Origin: Dromaius novaehollandiae
Lineage: Eukaryota > Chordata > Aves > Casuariiformes > Dromaiidae
Reading direction: 5' to 3'
Length of the DNA: 64,000 nucleotides
Assembly (NCBI RefSeq): GCF_036370855.1
Contig: NC_088101.1
Coordinates: forward strand, 7,742,154 to 7,806,153
The position numbers and the translations under genes are program-made. Of the stretch, positions 11,681 to 24,368 are shown in pieces. The notes below the pieces were generated by a model that searched no databases, was not told where the DNA came from, and worked only from the letters and a program-made list of their open reading frames with translations. Within the stretch, counting starts at the first letter, position 1. Each line of letters begins with the position of its first letter.

Positions 11681-14600
11681 GCAGTTAAAATCCCTACAAA
11701 GTTAAGTCGCTGAGGGGTGTTGTGCAAAATGAACATTATCTGAAGTGTAAGAGGAAGTTAGATTTAGGCCAGCCCATGGGCTGGACAATACTCTGGCATA
11801 AAAACACAAGAGAAATCTGATGATGAGGCAGGGCAAAGAGCAGGTAAGCTAGCCCTTCCCACCACACCGAGATGCAGAAACAGCCAACCGGCTACCTTCA
11901 GCATGCCGGCCGACGTTTCTGCCACCATGCCATCCCTGGCAGACAGAGAAGAGGCGGAAAGTCACCAGGTGATTTCTCTGAGCTTCCTCACTGTGTTGTG
12001 GGGGCAGCTCCACTGAAGCTTGGACACAGACAACTCCACACTCGCTCTTCCCACGGGTGGTCCCATCACTAACCAGTTTGCAATTTGGAAAACAGACCCA
12101 AGCACTTGCCCATCCCATGGAACCTAACAGAAGTAGCGGTCTTATCCGGGGAACAGTATCATAGCTGCTGTCCATCTTGCATTTAAAAACAACAATACCA
12201 TTTTTCTTAATAGACAAAGGGTAAAGAGAGGTCATGCTCACAGTTATAGAGCCTAAAAGCCAGATATTAATTTTGAGAGACTGTAATAGCTTCATGATCT
12301 GTGCAAGAAAATCACTGTCATTCCAGATGATGTCTTACATGCACTGGTTTCTCTGTAAAATGAATTTACCTTTTCATTATTATTTACTGACTGCACTTGT
12401 ATTTCATTTGTATGGATTTCATCCAGCAAATAGGGGGGAAAAAAACAGCCTCAGAAAATCTAATAGAAAGATGGAGACAGTGAACAATCATTGGAGTCTG
12501 TATCTTGACTCTTGAGGTCACACTTCTGCCTTTTTTATTATGTTCATTTCAGGGAAATTTAAAAAAAAACATTCTGGATGGCAACATATCAGATCTGATA
12601 ACAGCATGGACACATCCATCAGGAACAGCAGTGCCAAAAAGGCACATCTGTGACAAAACCAAGAGGTTACCCTCACTGTTAGGCTTAAGCAACTAGTTTG
12701 TCATCCAATCGATATTCGAAATACCATTGACTTTCTAACAGCCTCCTACTGTGTGCCCTCGGTCACGGCTGAGTCACGACCTGTGTTCTGCAGCACTTAC
12801 TGGCCTATATCCAAGCTCAGGGTGACTGTGCTCAAACCTCGATTCCTCCCACCCTAAAGTGATTCAGCCCGTAGTTTTCAATCACCGTCCTGCGATCAGG
12901 GCAGAGACTGGAGCCCTGCAAAGCTACTGCTGCTAATGAGTCTTCATAGACACCTATTTGTATAACGGCAGGACCGCGCTCATTAAGGCTGGCCTGAGAA
13001 AAGCTCAAGAATACCATGAGTTTTCATTTTACCCTCATTTAACAAAGCAATCTCAGTGAAATGTTGTCTGGAAGAAAGGCCGATTAGCTTGCAGTAGAAA
13101 GCAGTGCTGAAGACTGAAATAATGGGACAGTGTACAAACTGTGATGTGAACGTGCTCAGGAGCTGCTTTCTGAGTATAAAAGGCAGCCCCTTCTCCCCTC
13201 ACTGGAACAGAAATTGTGCAAAAAGGCAGGCAGTGATCAGGGCACAAGAAGGGGCGGGAGGAGGAATAGAGACTTAGTTGTCTATTGAGGCACTGAGCCA
13301 TCAAACGGGCTCTTTTCCAAGAACTTATTTGGGTTTTGAGTAGTTTTCTACAGGAAATTAAACTTGCAGTATCATGGCAATTATGTGTCAGGAAGTGCAT
13401 CTCTAATAACTTCGTACTTGTCTATTGCTTTCAAAAAAAATTTTTTAAGGAAGTAAAACTCTTTAAGATAAATACAGCTCTACTAATCTCATTAACCCAG
13501 CTGGCCAGACTGAGGACAGATTATACTCATGTCTCCACAGAAAGTAATGGATACACTGGACACAAGAGAATCCACAGCCAAGATATCTTATTGTACCACA
13601 GCCCTGTACCGTTACTTCAATTACAGCTTGCAGTCTAAGTTGTGGCACAAATCCATACAAAATCAGGCTTCCTTAGTCCTTGTACTGAGGGAATTTTTGT
13701 TTATCCAACAGGTACTTAAAGTCAAACACATACAGAAAACTAGGAACCAGCAATCCCTTGCTAGAGAGTTAGTGCTAGTACTTTGGGCAAAGTTTCATAG
13801 CTGCAAGTCTGCTTCCTTGTTCATTATATGGCTACAGTGTTACTTAGTTCTTACCTTAAATACCTCAGTACTGCTTAAAATCCCTTCCATCCCTCAAGGG
13901 AGACTTTGCTGACTGCAGAATTTCTGTCTGTCCTGTCTGTCTGTCCCGTTCTTTAGAAATACTAGGCAAAACAAAGAACAGGGGAATACATCACACCATT
14001 TACCAGCTAGGTGGTTAAAACCTTCTGCAAGTTTTATACAGATATATCAACTATATATTCAAGAGACCCAAGTCTTAGAAACCCCTATGGATCTGTTGAG
14101 CAGTGAGGTTGAGAAGGACATTCCTAAGTACCTAAAGTCTCAAGATAAAGTAATTTGGATTCTGGCCCTGCAGCTTCCACAGCAATACTGGTTTATTCAT
14201 AACAGGTTTCCAAGGACTCCTGATCTGAGGATTTTCATCAGTCTCCCTCACATCAAGCATAAGTTTTCTACAATGGTGGCCTGCAATGTTTCTCTGTATT
14301 TTGTATAGCTGGGGAAAAGCCAATTAGAGGTGGAACTACTTAAGCAGGATACAAACAACAGAACTGTTGGCAGTAACTACTATGCTTAATGTAGAAACAA
14401 CATGTAGATTTGAGTGATGTGAAAATTAGTGACACCTGAATTGGGTCGTACCATCATCTACCACATCAACTACCTGTGTTTTTGCTCAAAGTCAATAAGA
14501 AAAAGAATCTTTTTTTGGTGGTTTCAAAGGGGCTTCTGTCCTCTGCAAGTTCAGGAGACACATTACACTCTAGAACTACAATAGAGGGGAAAATAAAAGA

Positions 14601-15714
14601 GCTTTGACAAAGAAAACATTAACATTTGTGAGACTGTGAGATACAGCAGCAAAGGCTGCTGTATAGCAAAGCCCAAGGAAAGGAAGAAAATATTCTCTGT
14701 ATTGTACTCCTTTAAATGCCTATTAAAAAAAAAAAAAAAGTACTACCTAAAACATAGGTATTCCTATAGTCCTTGGCCCTGGTCTCTTGTATAAATAAGA
14801 TGCATTTGATCTCATTTTCTGTTACTCCACAAGCAACCCTGCAAGCCTCAGCAGTGCAGGAAAAAAGGTAATAGGCACAGGTGTTTCTTTGCTTCACTCT
14901 GCCTCAGTCTGAGTCATAATTCAGGCAGGTCCTGAAGACTGAGACACACAACTCATCTTTGATCTTTTTAGTTTCTGTTTTCTGAGATCAAATGTCTTCT
15001 CCTAAATCTTAAGAGGAAAAAAAAAAGTCCTTAAAAAAGGATCAATGCTCTTACGTGCACAGCACGAGGAACTAAGTCCTTAAGTTCAACTGCTCCATGG
15101 TTTTCCCAAGCTGTCTCTACTGATCCAAGCCAATTCAGCCGCAACTTTTTGCTCTGGCAGGTCTGGCAAAAAAAGAAGAAATTGAACAAAAACCTTTCCA
15201 AAGGCAGGGGAAAGAGGCAAGAGTAGCTTAGCTGATATTGAGCTGAGTGGCATCTATGCTTCATTGTCCCACTGCCATCTGCAACTGGGGTATGCATAGC
15301 TGCCCCCAAATCTAATAGACTCCGGAACTCACCTCTTTAACAAATTAGGGATATGGTCCAGAAGCATCCATTAATAGTCACCACTGTTCACACAGCCTCC
15401 CTGAACAAAACACTTAAGGAGAAATAGAAGCAGTCAAGGGATATTACACCAAAGATATATCATCAGCTCCTGCCAGGGATGGAGTCAAAGACTAAGCAAG
15501 AATACATTTTGTTTAAAAAAAAAGTGTATGAGCAACTGTATGTTCATAAAAACCTATCAACTTGTTCATTCACCTACATCTTCTGCAACTATGCAGCAAT
15601 TAAGAGGTGACTGAGTGATGCCTCATCTCATGACTAGAAAGATGAACTCTACTCATTTAATCCTTAGTGTAAATTGTACTGCTAATCTACACATTTTCTT
15701 GGTATCTCCAATTG

Positions 15715-15734
15715 AAAAAAAAAAAAAAAAAAAG
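15715..15734. repeat. A20 homopolymer
   Basis: Twenty A are followed by a short A/G-rich segment in intergenic DNA. No retroposon body or target-site duplication was recognised. Confidence 0.8.
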
Positions 15735-17149
15735 GAAAAAGGAAGAAAGATTCTACTTAACAACTGGTTCAGTAGAGAGTATTTGCAAATCTGTAGAAGT
15801 TACAGGTTTAAAAGAAGTCAAACAAACATACTGGGCTTCCTAGATGACATTTCAATACAATGCTGTTGTATTACCTTATTAATTACCCTTTCACTTAACA
15901 GGGCTTTTTTCCTTGGAAGCCAATTTTGCCCTAAGCAAGAGTCAAACCACAGTCTTGGTGCTGTAAACACTTACAAATACAGGACACCCCAGTGAACGCA
16001 GCAAGATTTCATAATCCAGTGCAATTCAGTTGCTGATGACTAACTCCAAACGCAGGAAGGAAGCAGTGGCACAGTCAGCCCATAAGCTGACCGTGAAGAT
16101 TTTCATAGGAATTGTGTATTTAAACCTTCACCTATTTTCACTTCATGTTTCATCTATAGAGTAATATATAGGTAACAATATAGAGAGTAGAATGTATTTT
16201 GTATCTGTCTATACACACGCACACACACAGAGAAAAGAAGGGTTTCCTAACACAAAGCTTCCTACAAAAAATGAAGGCCAAGCTCCACCTCAGAGCAGGC
16301 ATCCAGAAATTATGACCAAATTCATTAGCCCAAAGGTCACATGACCAGCTCATCTTAGTAGAAATACTAAAACTCAAGTCAAAGTTGAATTAGGTTCAAA
16401 CTAGGCAAAAACTTTTGCCTTGCTTCACTTCTGTCACCTCTAACCCTCTCTATATAAACATTTTTGCTCTTAAAAAGGCCCGTCATGCTAAATGAAAAAG
16501 CATTTCTCTAAGGGTTAGCTCCCAATGTTTTCTTCAAGGTCACATAGCTCCAATGGGTTTCAAGACCAGATAGCCAAGACCCAAGTACAATGTGCAGTGT
16601 ATCTGTGTTAGATACTCCCATTCGTCAAGTCTACGTTTATGAAAGTGCGCATATTAAGGAATAAGGGAAAAAAGATCAGGAACCCTTGTTTGTGAAGCTA
16701 AATTGCAACAGGATTTTGAAACATGATTCTCAGTTCTGGAACAGTAAGTTTTTCTGCTCAGCATTAAATTGAAAATCTCCCTGCTCTGGGAAAATAAGAC
16801 TTACAAATGAACTCACCGTTTGTAACCAGTTTAGAGGTTCATTGTTGCTTTAGAGTTAATTACAGTTTAATTGGTCAAATCTCCCTGAGGTGACTTCATG
16901 TTCTAATCTCAAATTCAGTCTCCATGATGCGTAAATCATTTCTAATCTCTAAGCAGAAGAGGCACCCTCCTTTATCAGAGGCAAAAAAAGGAAAAAGTCA
17001 TGTTAGAAATCAGGTAAGAGTTCGACTGCAGATGGTGCTTCACGCCACAGTGAGTTAAGTTTCCATGACCCTAACTCTAAGTTTTCAGAAAGTACAACTG
17101 TTTCATTTAAACACACATAGAACAGAACATAAATGCCACACAAGACCAT

Positions 17150-18188
17150 TAGAAATATAGAATTTATTTCTCTTTACATTAAGACAGCAATACATTGTAG
17201 TTTTGAACATGCCACTTCTTGTATCATAGATGACTTATGGATCCTGCTTAGAATCGTGATAGCTATTGCTGGCCCAGATCAACACAAAATGTGTTTCTGG
17301 AGTTGTACTCCTAAGACCTTTAAAGCCATTAGCAGTAATCTTTTTTTTGCTGAAAATTAGTCTTGCAAATCCACTTCCTAGAATACATCTGCCACAGCCT
17401 AACTTATTCAGCTGCCTACCGCATCCTACCTTTAAGATAGCTCTCCTGGTCTGAAGAAAGCAATTCAAACAGTAGCAGTAGACAGGCAGACTGAGGATTC
17501 GCTCTTTACATCTCCCTTCAGACAACAGTTCTCAATAAAGGCAATTCCATGTTATGAGGCTGCCAAATTTATCACGGTCCTTGAACTGTGCTTTTGGCAG
17601 GGCAGCCCCTTCTCTATCCTTTGGGATCTATCAGTTCTTGCTCCCCTCCCGCACACGCACCCAGGTCAAGGTAACCAGAGTCAGCCTTAATTTTGACACC
17701 ATCCTAGAACATGTCATATAAGAACTCTACAACAAGAATTCTGTGAGCAACAGGGAGAAAACAAAATTGTTACATTTGAAGTTTCCAATTACCATGAACA
17801 AGAGGTATCTGCACAACCAGTGTTCTGACAGCATCTGTTCAGTGTACTTCCCTTCATCCTTACAAATTCAGAGAAAGTGGTGGGGTGCTTTTTTGCTTTT
17901 GTCCCTTAATCCTCCACATGCTCCATTCCTTGATATCAGGAGCCGCCATACAGCAGTGCATCATCATGCTTACAGTGAAGATGGGGAGGGACAGCAGAGG
18001 GAGAAAAAAAGGGGGAAGGAGGGAGAGAGAGATACAGAGACACTACCCTTGGCAGGCTCTGCACCAGCCACACAGAGAATATGCACACACATTACAAGAG
18101 GGATTTTGCTTGTTTTTTTTTCTTGTAATTAAAAACAATTATTCCTGCTAAAGCTGGCTGTGCAAAATTTGTGTGAAAGAACCACCAT
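17150..18188 (-). terminator. GPAT3 3' UTR and poly(A) signal
   Basis: The first canonical AATAAA on the minus strand after the GPAT3 stop is at 17168-17163. This implies a 3' UTR of about 1.0 kb. Just past it on the minus strand lie TTGTGTGG (about 17135-17145) and TGTGTGTTT, fitting a GU-rich downstream element. I saw no earlier AATAAA or ATTAAA on this strand between the stop and this site. The exact cleavage position is inferred. Confidence 0.65.
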
Positions 18189-18315
18189 TCAGTCTGACTC
18201 TGTTCCTGTAGACAGATTTCCTATTGATCCATTTCTTACTAGCATCTTGCTGTAGTTTTTCTGCTGTTCTTCCTTGAAAGTATTTTTGACTTTAGCTCGT
18301 TTCAGGCCTCCATCC
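18189..18315 (-). CDS. GPAT3: GPAT3 coding exon 12 with stop (residues 405-446)
   Basis: This last coding exon is 127 nt. It encodes DGGLKRAKVKNTFKEEQQKN, then YSKMLVRNGSIGNLSTGTES and D, with TGA at 18191-18189. The family core ends near NGS in human GPAT3. Here about nine extra polar residues follow, so the C-terminal tail is longer than in the human protein. The acceptor is TATTCCAG|G. Confidence 0.95.
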
Positions 18316-19220
18316 CTGGAATAGAGCAGAAGAGAGGTACTCCATCAAGTTTGTTACCACTACTGTTATCAAAATAGGCATTATACCAAATATCTTAGTC
18401 AACTCTAGAGTCTTGTCTTACAGCATGTTTCAGGAGGCTTTTCTTCAGAACTTTTAAATGAAAGTTTAAGTGTGTTTATTAAAACAGCGCTTACCCAAAG
18501 CCTTAATGAATACGCAGGCCAAGTTTAGAGCTTAGCCTATAAAAGGAGAATAATGCCGATACCAGGCTGCACCTACAACTGAATAAAGATCCTTGCCTAC
18601 GTGGGATAGCATTTCCCTAAAGTGTAGAGGCAGCCAATCTTGTGGAAAACCACAGCTGTCCCTTACGTTACTTCCTCTCTAGGGCCAGCTGGGCCCTGTA
18701 GCTCTAACAGCTGGCCCATTTGGGTTATCAGTATCCTGCTCTCACATTTGCTTTCTGTAGTCCAATAAAAATTAAGGAGTTATATATTCTAATATTCAAC
18801 TTCTTACTGAAGTAGCACGCACTCTGAGGAGGTCAGTACAGCAAGGACTTCCAAGGCCTATATTTTATTGCTCATTGTTCATCAGTGCGGCCAAGTAGCT
18901 TCACCTCAACTTCAATCTTAACATGAGAAACTACAGCGAGGGAACCCTCTTCAAATGCACAAAGCCTTCAGATAGAAATCACTGCAGGGGAGCTACATGC
19001 TGCCAAAGACATTATGCATCCTTTTTCTCACCTGTACATATCTGTACATGCAAGTAAAGTTACTCCCTTGTTTTCTCCTGACCAGAATAGAGTGAGGTTG
19101 AATGGTATGTATCACAAAGCTAGGAAGGGAAGCCTCTCTCAACCATGAGGTGTAACAAATAACAAGTAAGTCTAGAAGGGTAAGGAGTCCATATACTCTA
19201 AGAACGATGGCATTACTCAC

Positions 19221-19300
19221 CAGGGAAGTTCAGTCAGTCCTCCTTGGCGAGCAATGGCAGACCTCACTCTGTTGGCAAACTGAACGGCATCTTCTCCTTC
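19221..19300 (-). CDS. GPAT3: GPAT3 coding exon 11 (residues 379-405)
   Basis: This 80-nt exon encodes EGEDAVQFANRVRSAIARQG, then GLTELP and the first two bases of Trp405. The acceptor is TTTTGAAG|GAAGG and the donor TG|GTGAGT. Phase is 0 in and 2 out. Confidence 0.96.
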
Positions 19301-19891
19301 CTTCAAAAGGTTTTAAGTTAAACATAATGAGATCAGAAAGAATTGAATTGAGACAGAGTTCCATCACACTTTTTCATCTGCTGCCTCATCAGATTAACTT
19401 GGTGACAAAGGATCCCTCATCCCTTCTCATGCCAACATAATCTGAGCTTCCTGTGTGTTACTCATTTAGCTCTCATTTTTCCCCAAATGTTTAAATTAGG
19501 GGACGGTTTTGCTTCAACACAATGAGTTCATGGACAGTTTTGCAAACTATTAATATACTCTTAACTCCAGCTGGCATTACTAGCAGCGCTACTGTAAATA
19601 GCAGTACGTTTATTGCTATCTTTTGAACATTTAGTGCAGTGCTGATGGTACCAGGCTGCGTTCCACACCCTTTTCCAGCGCAAACCCTACCAATCCTTTA
19701 GGAAAGTATGTCAGGAAAAGCAAAGTTCAGTCACAGGGCAAAATCAACACTGACAAAGTCCAGTATAAAACCCTTTTGATTTGGGGGTGGGGGGGGAAAT
19801 GGAGGTTGGGGGAAAGAGGGAAAAAAAAATGCCTGCAGAGACGGTGTGGATCTTAAACAGCAGTCAGACAGTCAATCATATGCCAAATTAC

Positions 19892-20020
19892 CTTTCTAAC
19901 CATTGGTGGCATGTACCACACATTGCACACAATGGCCCAGCTGGTCATTATTCGCAGCAGATAGCTCACAATATTATATTTGCTGCTGTTCCAGAATGCA
20001 TCTCCAAACTGAGGATCATA
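19892..20020 (-). CDS. GPAT3: GPAT3 coding exon 10 (residues 336-378)
   Basis: This 129-nt exon encodes YDPQFGDAFWNSSKYNIVSY, LLRIMTSWAIVCNVWYMPPM and VRK, the family-typical segment after motif IV. The acceptor is TTTACAG|T and the donor AAG|GTAATT. Both boundaries are phase 0. Confidence 0.97.
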
Positions 20021-20423
20021 CTGTAAAGGATCACAAAAAAAAAAAACAAAAAACAAACTGTAAAACCGTTTCCTCACAGGACACCACAGCCTGTTTCAGA
20101 TCTCTGGGGGATGCTTTCCATCACACGCCAGAGAAAGAACATTCGCAACTAATGCGTTCCCTTAACACAAGGCTTTAGAAAGTTAACCCATGCTCATTTA
20201 CATCTCTTGTGCTACATGGCAGCGCCAGCAGCAACAGTCACCCGTTTCCTGGAACAGCCAAAAGAGCTGCTTCTGCCATGAGCTACGTGCTTTTCTTCCT
20301 TTCAGCACTGGGAAGGACTAGCTGGGTCTCCCTCTGCAGCCTTCCTTTCTTCCAGTTTTCTGGAGAAAGACATCAGTCCTACCAAGTCTTAAGCAGTGAG
20401 CTCCGCAGGCTGAAGGATCAACA

Positions 20424-21038
20424 TCTCTCTCTGCCTCTCCCTGCCCCCTCCTCCCCACCTCTGCCACACTACACCTCTCTCTGCCTCTCCCTCTCCCTAT
20501 CCCCCCCACCCTCCTCCCCTTCCCTTGCTCCCCCCTCAGCCTCTGCCCCCCACTGTCTCCCCCACATTCCCCCTGCCTACCACTTCCCCCCAGCCTCCTC
20601 TCTCCCCCCCTGCCCTGCCTCACTGCCTCTCTCCCACTGCTGCTCACTCTCTGCCTATCTCCACCTCTTGCTCACTGCCTCTCCCCCTCCTCCTTTCTCT
20701 CCCCCTGCCCCCTTTTCCCCATCTCTCTCTGCCCCCCTGCCTCTGTCTCTCTCTAGCTCTCCCTCCCTCTCTCCATCTCCCTTTCTCTGCCTGCCCCTCC
20801 CCTTCTCCTCCCCTCCCTCTCTTCTCCTCCTCCTCTCTCCCCACCTCCCTCCCTCTGCCCCTCTCTGCCTTTCCCTCTCTCTTGGCTTCCCCCCAGCCTC
20901 CTTCCCTCTGCCTCCCTCCCTCTCTGTGCCTGCCCCCCTCCCTCCCCCTGCCTCTCTCCCCACTCTCACTCTGCCCCTTGCTGCCTCTCCCACCTCTCCC
21001 TCCCCCTCTCCCTCACTCCCTCTGCCTCCCTGCCTCAG
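20424..21038. repeat. CT-rich low-complexity tract in GPAT3 intron 9
   Basis: About 615 bp consist almost wholly of C and T on the plus strand, with scattered G in CTCTGCC-type units. It is a degenerate mixture of CTCTGCCTCTCC and CCCTCC motifs rather than a clean tandem array. On the GPAT3 transcript it is G/A-rich. It ends about 110 nt downstream of the exon-9 donor. The long Pro/Ser/Leu open frames it creates are composition artefacts. Confidence 0.92.
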
Positions 21039-21146
21039 TTAAGCTCCAGTTTTTATCAGCAGCTGGGCTGAGACAGCTTCCCACCTCCCCGAGAGAAACA
21101 GAGCCAAAATCATTTACAAGTTAAGCAAGCGCTTATTTCCCCTTAC

Positions 21147-21232
21147 CTTGATCGCAACGGGATAGATTGTCCCTCCTATTTCAAAGCTCCCCTTCTTGAA
21201 CATCATCACAGAGGTATTATTTATGCAGGTGC
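21147..21232 (-). CDS. GPAT3: GPAT3 coding exon 9 (residues 307-335, motifs III and IV)
   Basis: This 86-nt exon encodes TCINNTSVMMFKKGSFEIGG, then TIYPVAIK. It completes motif III (FPEGTCINN) and contains motif IV, YPVAIK. It is the best conserved exon between the two tandem copies, with 2 differences in 28 residues. The acceptor is GGACAG|GC and the donor AAG|GTAAGG. A CT-rich tract begins about 110 bp downstream in intron 9. Confidence 0.97.
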
Positions 21233-21720
21233 CTGTCCAGGAGGGAAAAAGTCACTACTTCAAATAGTCTTGCAACTGAAATAAGGCAGGCTACACCAAC
21301 ACACAGGTCTTACACTCACTGAGGAGTAAATGCAGACCCTTTAAAGACAAAATTAAGCATTTCTCCCCTGCTGTCCTTCATTCTGTCCTGCGACAGACTG
21401 CCTGACTGAGGCAAGACCACGTATTAGAAAGAAAAAGCACAAGGCGGAGGTTAACTCTGTAGGACAGTGAATAGATATTCACAGGGTAAAACAAATAATC
21501 TTCCCATTCTTCTGCATACAGTTTCTGTCAGGAGATCCAATAGCCAGAGATTGTATACTGTTGTCTTTGTGAAGTCTTATATGAAAGGGAAAAAAAAGAA
21601 AGCAAGCCCTAATAAAAATCTAAGCCATGGGTCAGCTCCATTAGAGCACCAGAAGTCATGACAAGGGAATAAGAGACGAGATTATGCTGAATAGAGGGAA
21701 AGAGCTGTTCGGTTTCTTAC

Positions 21721-21776
21721 CTTCTGGAAAAATTAAGATTGGAAGTTTGCTCTTATCTGCCACATGTTCCCTCAGT
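21721..21776 (-). CDS. GPAT3: GPAT3 coding exon 8 (residues 288-307, start of motif III)
   Basis: This 56-nt exon encodes LREHVADKSKLPILIFPE. Motif III (FPEGT) is split across the next junction, with G307 completed by exon 9. The acceptor is TCCACAG|A and the donor GAAG|GTAAGA. Confidence 0.96.
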
Positions 21777-23448
21777 CTGTGGAAGCAGAATGAAAGTTTA
21801 AAAAACAGCTCCTTTCCACTTTTATTTCCCCAAGCTGGTGCATTTAAGAAAAAAAGCCTTACTTACATATATTTATAAAGAAACCAAAGCTTTATACTGG
21901 AGACAAATTTGTATCTGGCATTCTGTTCATAACAAATCTGAAGCTTTGTGCATGCAGTCTTTTAAACCCTCTGAGAACTGCTCCCATTACTTTTACACTG
22001 AGGCAACATCCTCTTTTCTTTCCTGCATACTATTTATTAGCTAATGACTATCAGGAGAGCCAACAAGTATATGCCATTAAGTCATTCCCATAAACTCAAC
22101 TTGTAAGAAACAGCCTACATGAGAGAAAAAAGTATACACACACGTGGGGGAGGGGGCGGGAGTGGGGTGAAATGGTCCATCCAGGCTCTGCTTACTTAAC
22201 ACCAGATTTCTTTAAGACAAGATTTCCAATGCCTACAGCTCACACTACCTTGACAACACTTGGATGACTTGCCAGAGCTGTCCTGCCATGTAGAGGCCAA
22301 CAAAGAAGAGGAATGGTTTGGGTAAAATATTCCCCCATTCACAAGAGCACTTTACCCAGTCTAGGCCTTCATTAAGGCAATTAGGCCTAGTGACATGTCA
22401 GCAGTTCTTTTCAAGTCAAAAGCATTACTTTGCTTTGGCCTAGATGCCAGTTTAGAGTACCGCCTTCATATACAGGCATGGCTTGCCACACATGCACTAT
22501 TATCGGTTCTAAAAGGAGCTAAGTCAAGTCCTCTCCTATATGCTACACTGTATTTCTGCAAAAATATGCCTTTCTTTTAAGGAGCTCAGTTTTACAACTA
22601 GATACATTCTTCCCTTACCTAAGCAAGCAAAGCTTGCCAATTCTAGTGGCTCCCAATTTGGAATGATGTCCTGATGGTTAATGTCACAAAAAGCCTGTTT
22701 TATAATCAGGATTTCCTTCTCAACATATAGTCCCTGAATTTGATATCTTCATGTTCTTTTAAAGTGTATGTCTGAATTAGTCAAGAACTGGTTATCACGC
22801 AGATGGTTACCCAGATCAGATCTTTTGATCTAGTCAGCTACAATCTAATCCTTACCAGAAGCTTTGGCCTGAAACACCTGACACTGTGTAAAGTATTCAA
22901 GCATTCCTCAGTGACCTGGGGCCTGGCATTTTGACAACAGTCTACTGTAGCTCAGCCCACCCAAGCAAGCACATTCAGGCTGTTCTGAATGAACCAGTCT
23001 GCTGCAAACCAGTCCCTCTTGCTCCAGGAGCTGGCAAACAGTCACTGCTATACTGATGGCTTCTACTCCTACCTGCTTCTACCGGTTGGTAAGGTCCTGC
23101 ATCGTTTCAGCCTACAATAATATGGAATTACAGATGACTGGTGTCCCAAGGATCAGGGCTTGTAAGCAGCAGCCATCATTTGGAATAAGACAACTAGAAG
23201 TGGTCCCTACCAACAGAAGACGCTTTTGCAAGACAGCTCGAGTCCTCACAGGACAATGAGGTTCCAAGTGCCATTTCTCATAGTAACCTCATGGGCTCCT
23301 TGGGCTTTTGTCTTTCCAAATTAATAACTCCTACTCTGGGTCCCTGATTTTTGAATTACCGTGCAGGGATTCTCTGCACGTGGCGCCTCGAGCACTGGTA
23401 GATATTACAATTACACTACCGCTGCAACTGGCCCAACTCATGCCTCAC

Positions 23449-23564
23449 CTTTTTGTCACTAGATGGCGGTCTTTGACTTCTGAGCGTTCAAACCAGACAT
23501 GAGGACAGGCCTTTACGGTGGCTCTCTGAATAACTCCCATTAGCCCACCATGAACCTGGCCAAC
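23449..23564 (-). CDS. GPAT3: GPAT3 coding exon 7 (residues 250-288, motif II)
   Basis: This 116-nt exon encodes VGQVHGGLMGVIQRATVKAC, then PHVWFERSEVKDRHLVTK. Acyltransferase motif II is F274-E275-R276, with the arginine expected to contact the glycerol-3-phosphate phosphate. The acceptor is CTTGCAG|G and the donor AG|GTGAGG. Confidence 0.97.
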
Positions 23565-23980
23565 CTGCAAGCCCAACGAGACGCGTTAGCACAGAAGACT
23601 CCTGGAAAGCAAAACTTCCTCTCCTGCACCCCTACTAAAAAAAGCCTACTGGAGACTGCAAATCAGGATTGGGAAATGCCAGTAAAAACTAGTAAAATGC
23701 ATTCATTTGAAAGGGTCTGGAAGTACACGTAAAAGCTTATCTCAGGTTTCATATCAGATGAAGAACCTGGCATTGACATTGCCAGGGTAACTTTACTGGA
23801 ACAAAAACTTCCCTGTAATCAAACTTCAGCACAATTTATACTTTTCCTGCTGACTAACACTGAACATAACACAGCTATTAACTTTAAATTTAAATACAGA
23901 ATCCCACAACCAATATCCCACAGCCTTCCCCTTTCACATCCTCCCTCTCTCCTCTGTGATCATCATGGACCTCTGCATAC

Positions 23981-24074
23981 CATTGCATAGCATCCATCAT
24001 TTGTCAAAATGATCGCATCTATCGGTGATGTGTGGTTGGCCACACAAATGCCTCCTTTCTGAGGTTTGTTTTCC
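23981..24074 (-). CDS. GPAT3: GPAT3 coding exon 6 (residues 218-249, motif I)
   Basis: This 94-nt exon encodes ENKPQKGGICVANHTSPID, then AIILTNDGCYAM. It carries acyltransferase motif I, NH(X4)D, here N231-H232-T-S-P-I-D237, with the catalytic histidine and aspartate. The acceptor is TTTGCAG|G and the donor ATG|GTATGC. It ends in phase 0. Confidence 0.97.
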
Positions 24075-24278
24075 CTGCAAATACAGAATTTGTTGTTAGA
24101 CTAACAGTGCAGGGAGCACCACATTACACACACATTTCTTTAAAACTACCAGGTGAGTCAGCATCTAGTGCTATGTCGACCCGCGGGCCATGAAAGAGCT
24201 GCCCCATTTCAACAAAGATATTCATGCATGTAGAGCTATGCACAAACATTTAGGCTACCCTAGCATTGGCTCACTCAC

Positions 24279-24368
24279 TTGTTATGGTAATGGATAGTAC
24301 CAGAGAGAGCTCTGACAAGGATCCGGGAGCATGTGAGGTGCACCAGTTCGCTCAGATAGCTTTTCACA
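24279..24368 (-). CDS. GPAT3: GPAT3 coding exon 5 (residues 188-218)
   Basis: This 90-nt exon encodes YLSELVHLTCSRILVRALSG and TIHYHNK, the segment leading into the acyltransferase domain. The acceptor is CTTTCAG|T and the donor AA|GTGAGT. The paralogous exon at 63833-63922 has the same length and phases. Confidence 0.96.

Larger units (their letters stand above)
1..17149. other. Intergenic DNA 3' of GPAT3, no recognised gene
   Basis: I found no exon of a known gene on either strand. The contents are simple repeats (7450, 9927, 11661, 15715), a long open frame at the left edge and a small exon-like open frame at 8234-8482. AT-rich patches with homeodomain- or POU-like motifs occur near 1.6 and 5.0 kb. 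In other vertebrates the region 3' of GPAT3 is a gene desert leading to NKX6-1, which fits, but synteny cannot be shown from this window. Confidence 0.7.

Noticed and set aside
20209-21042. 277-residue Ser/Pro/Leu-rich open frame on the plus strand and its neighbours
   Set aside because: It is a product of the CT-rich low-complexity tract inside GPAT3 intron 9. No start context, domain or splice support.
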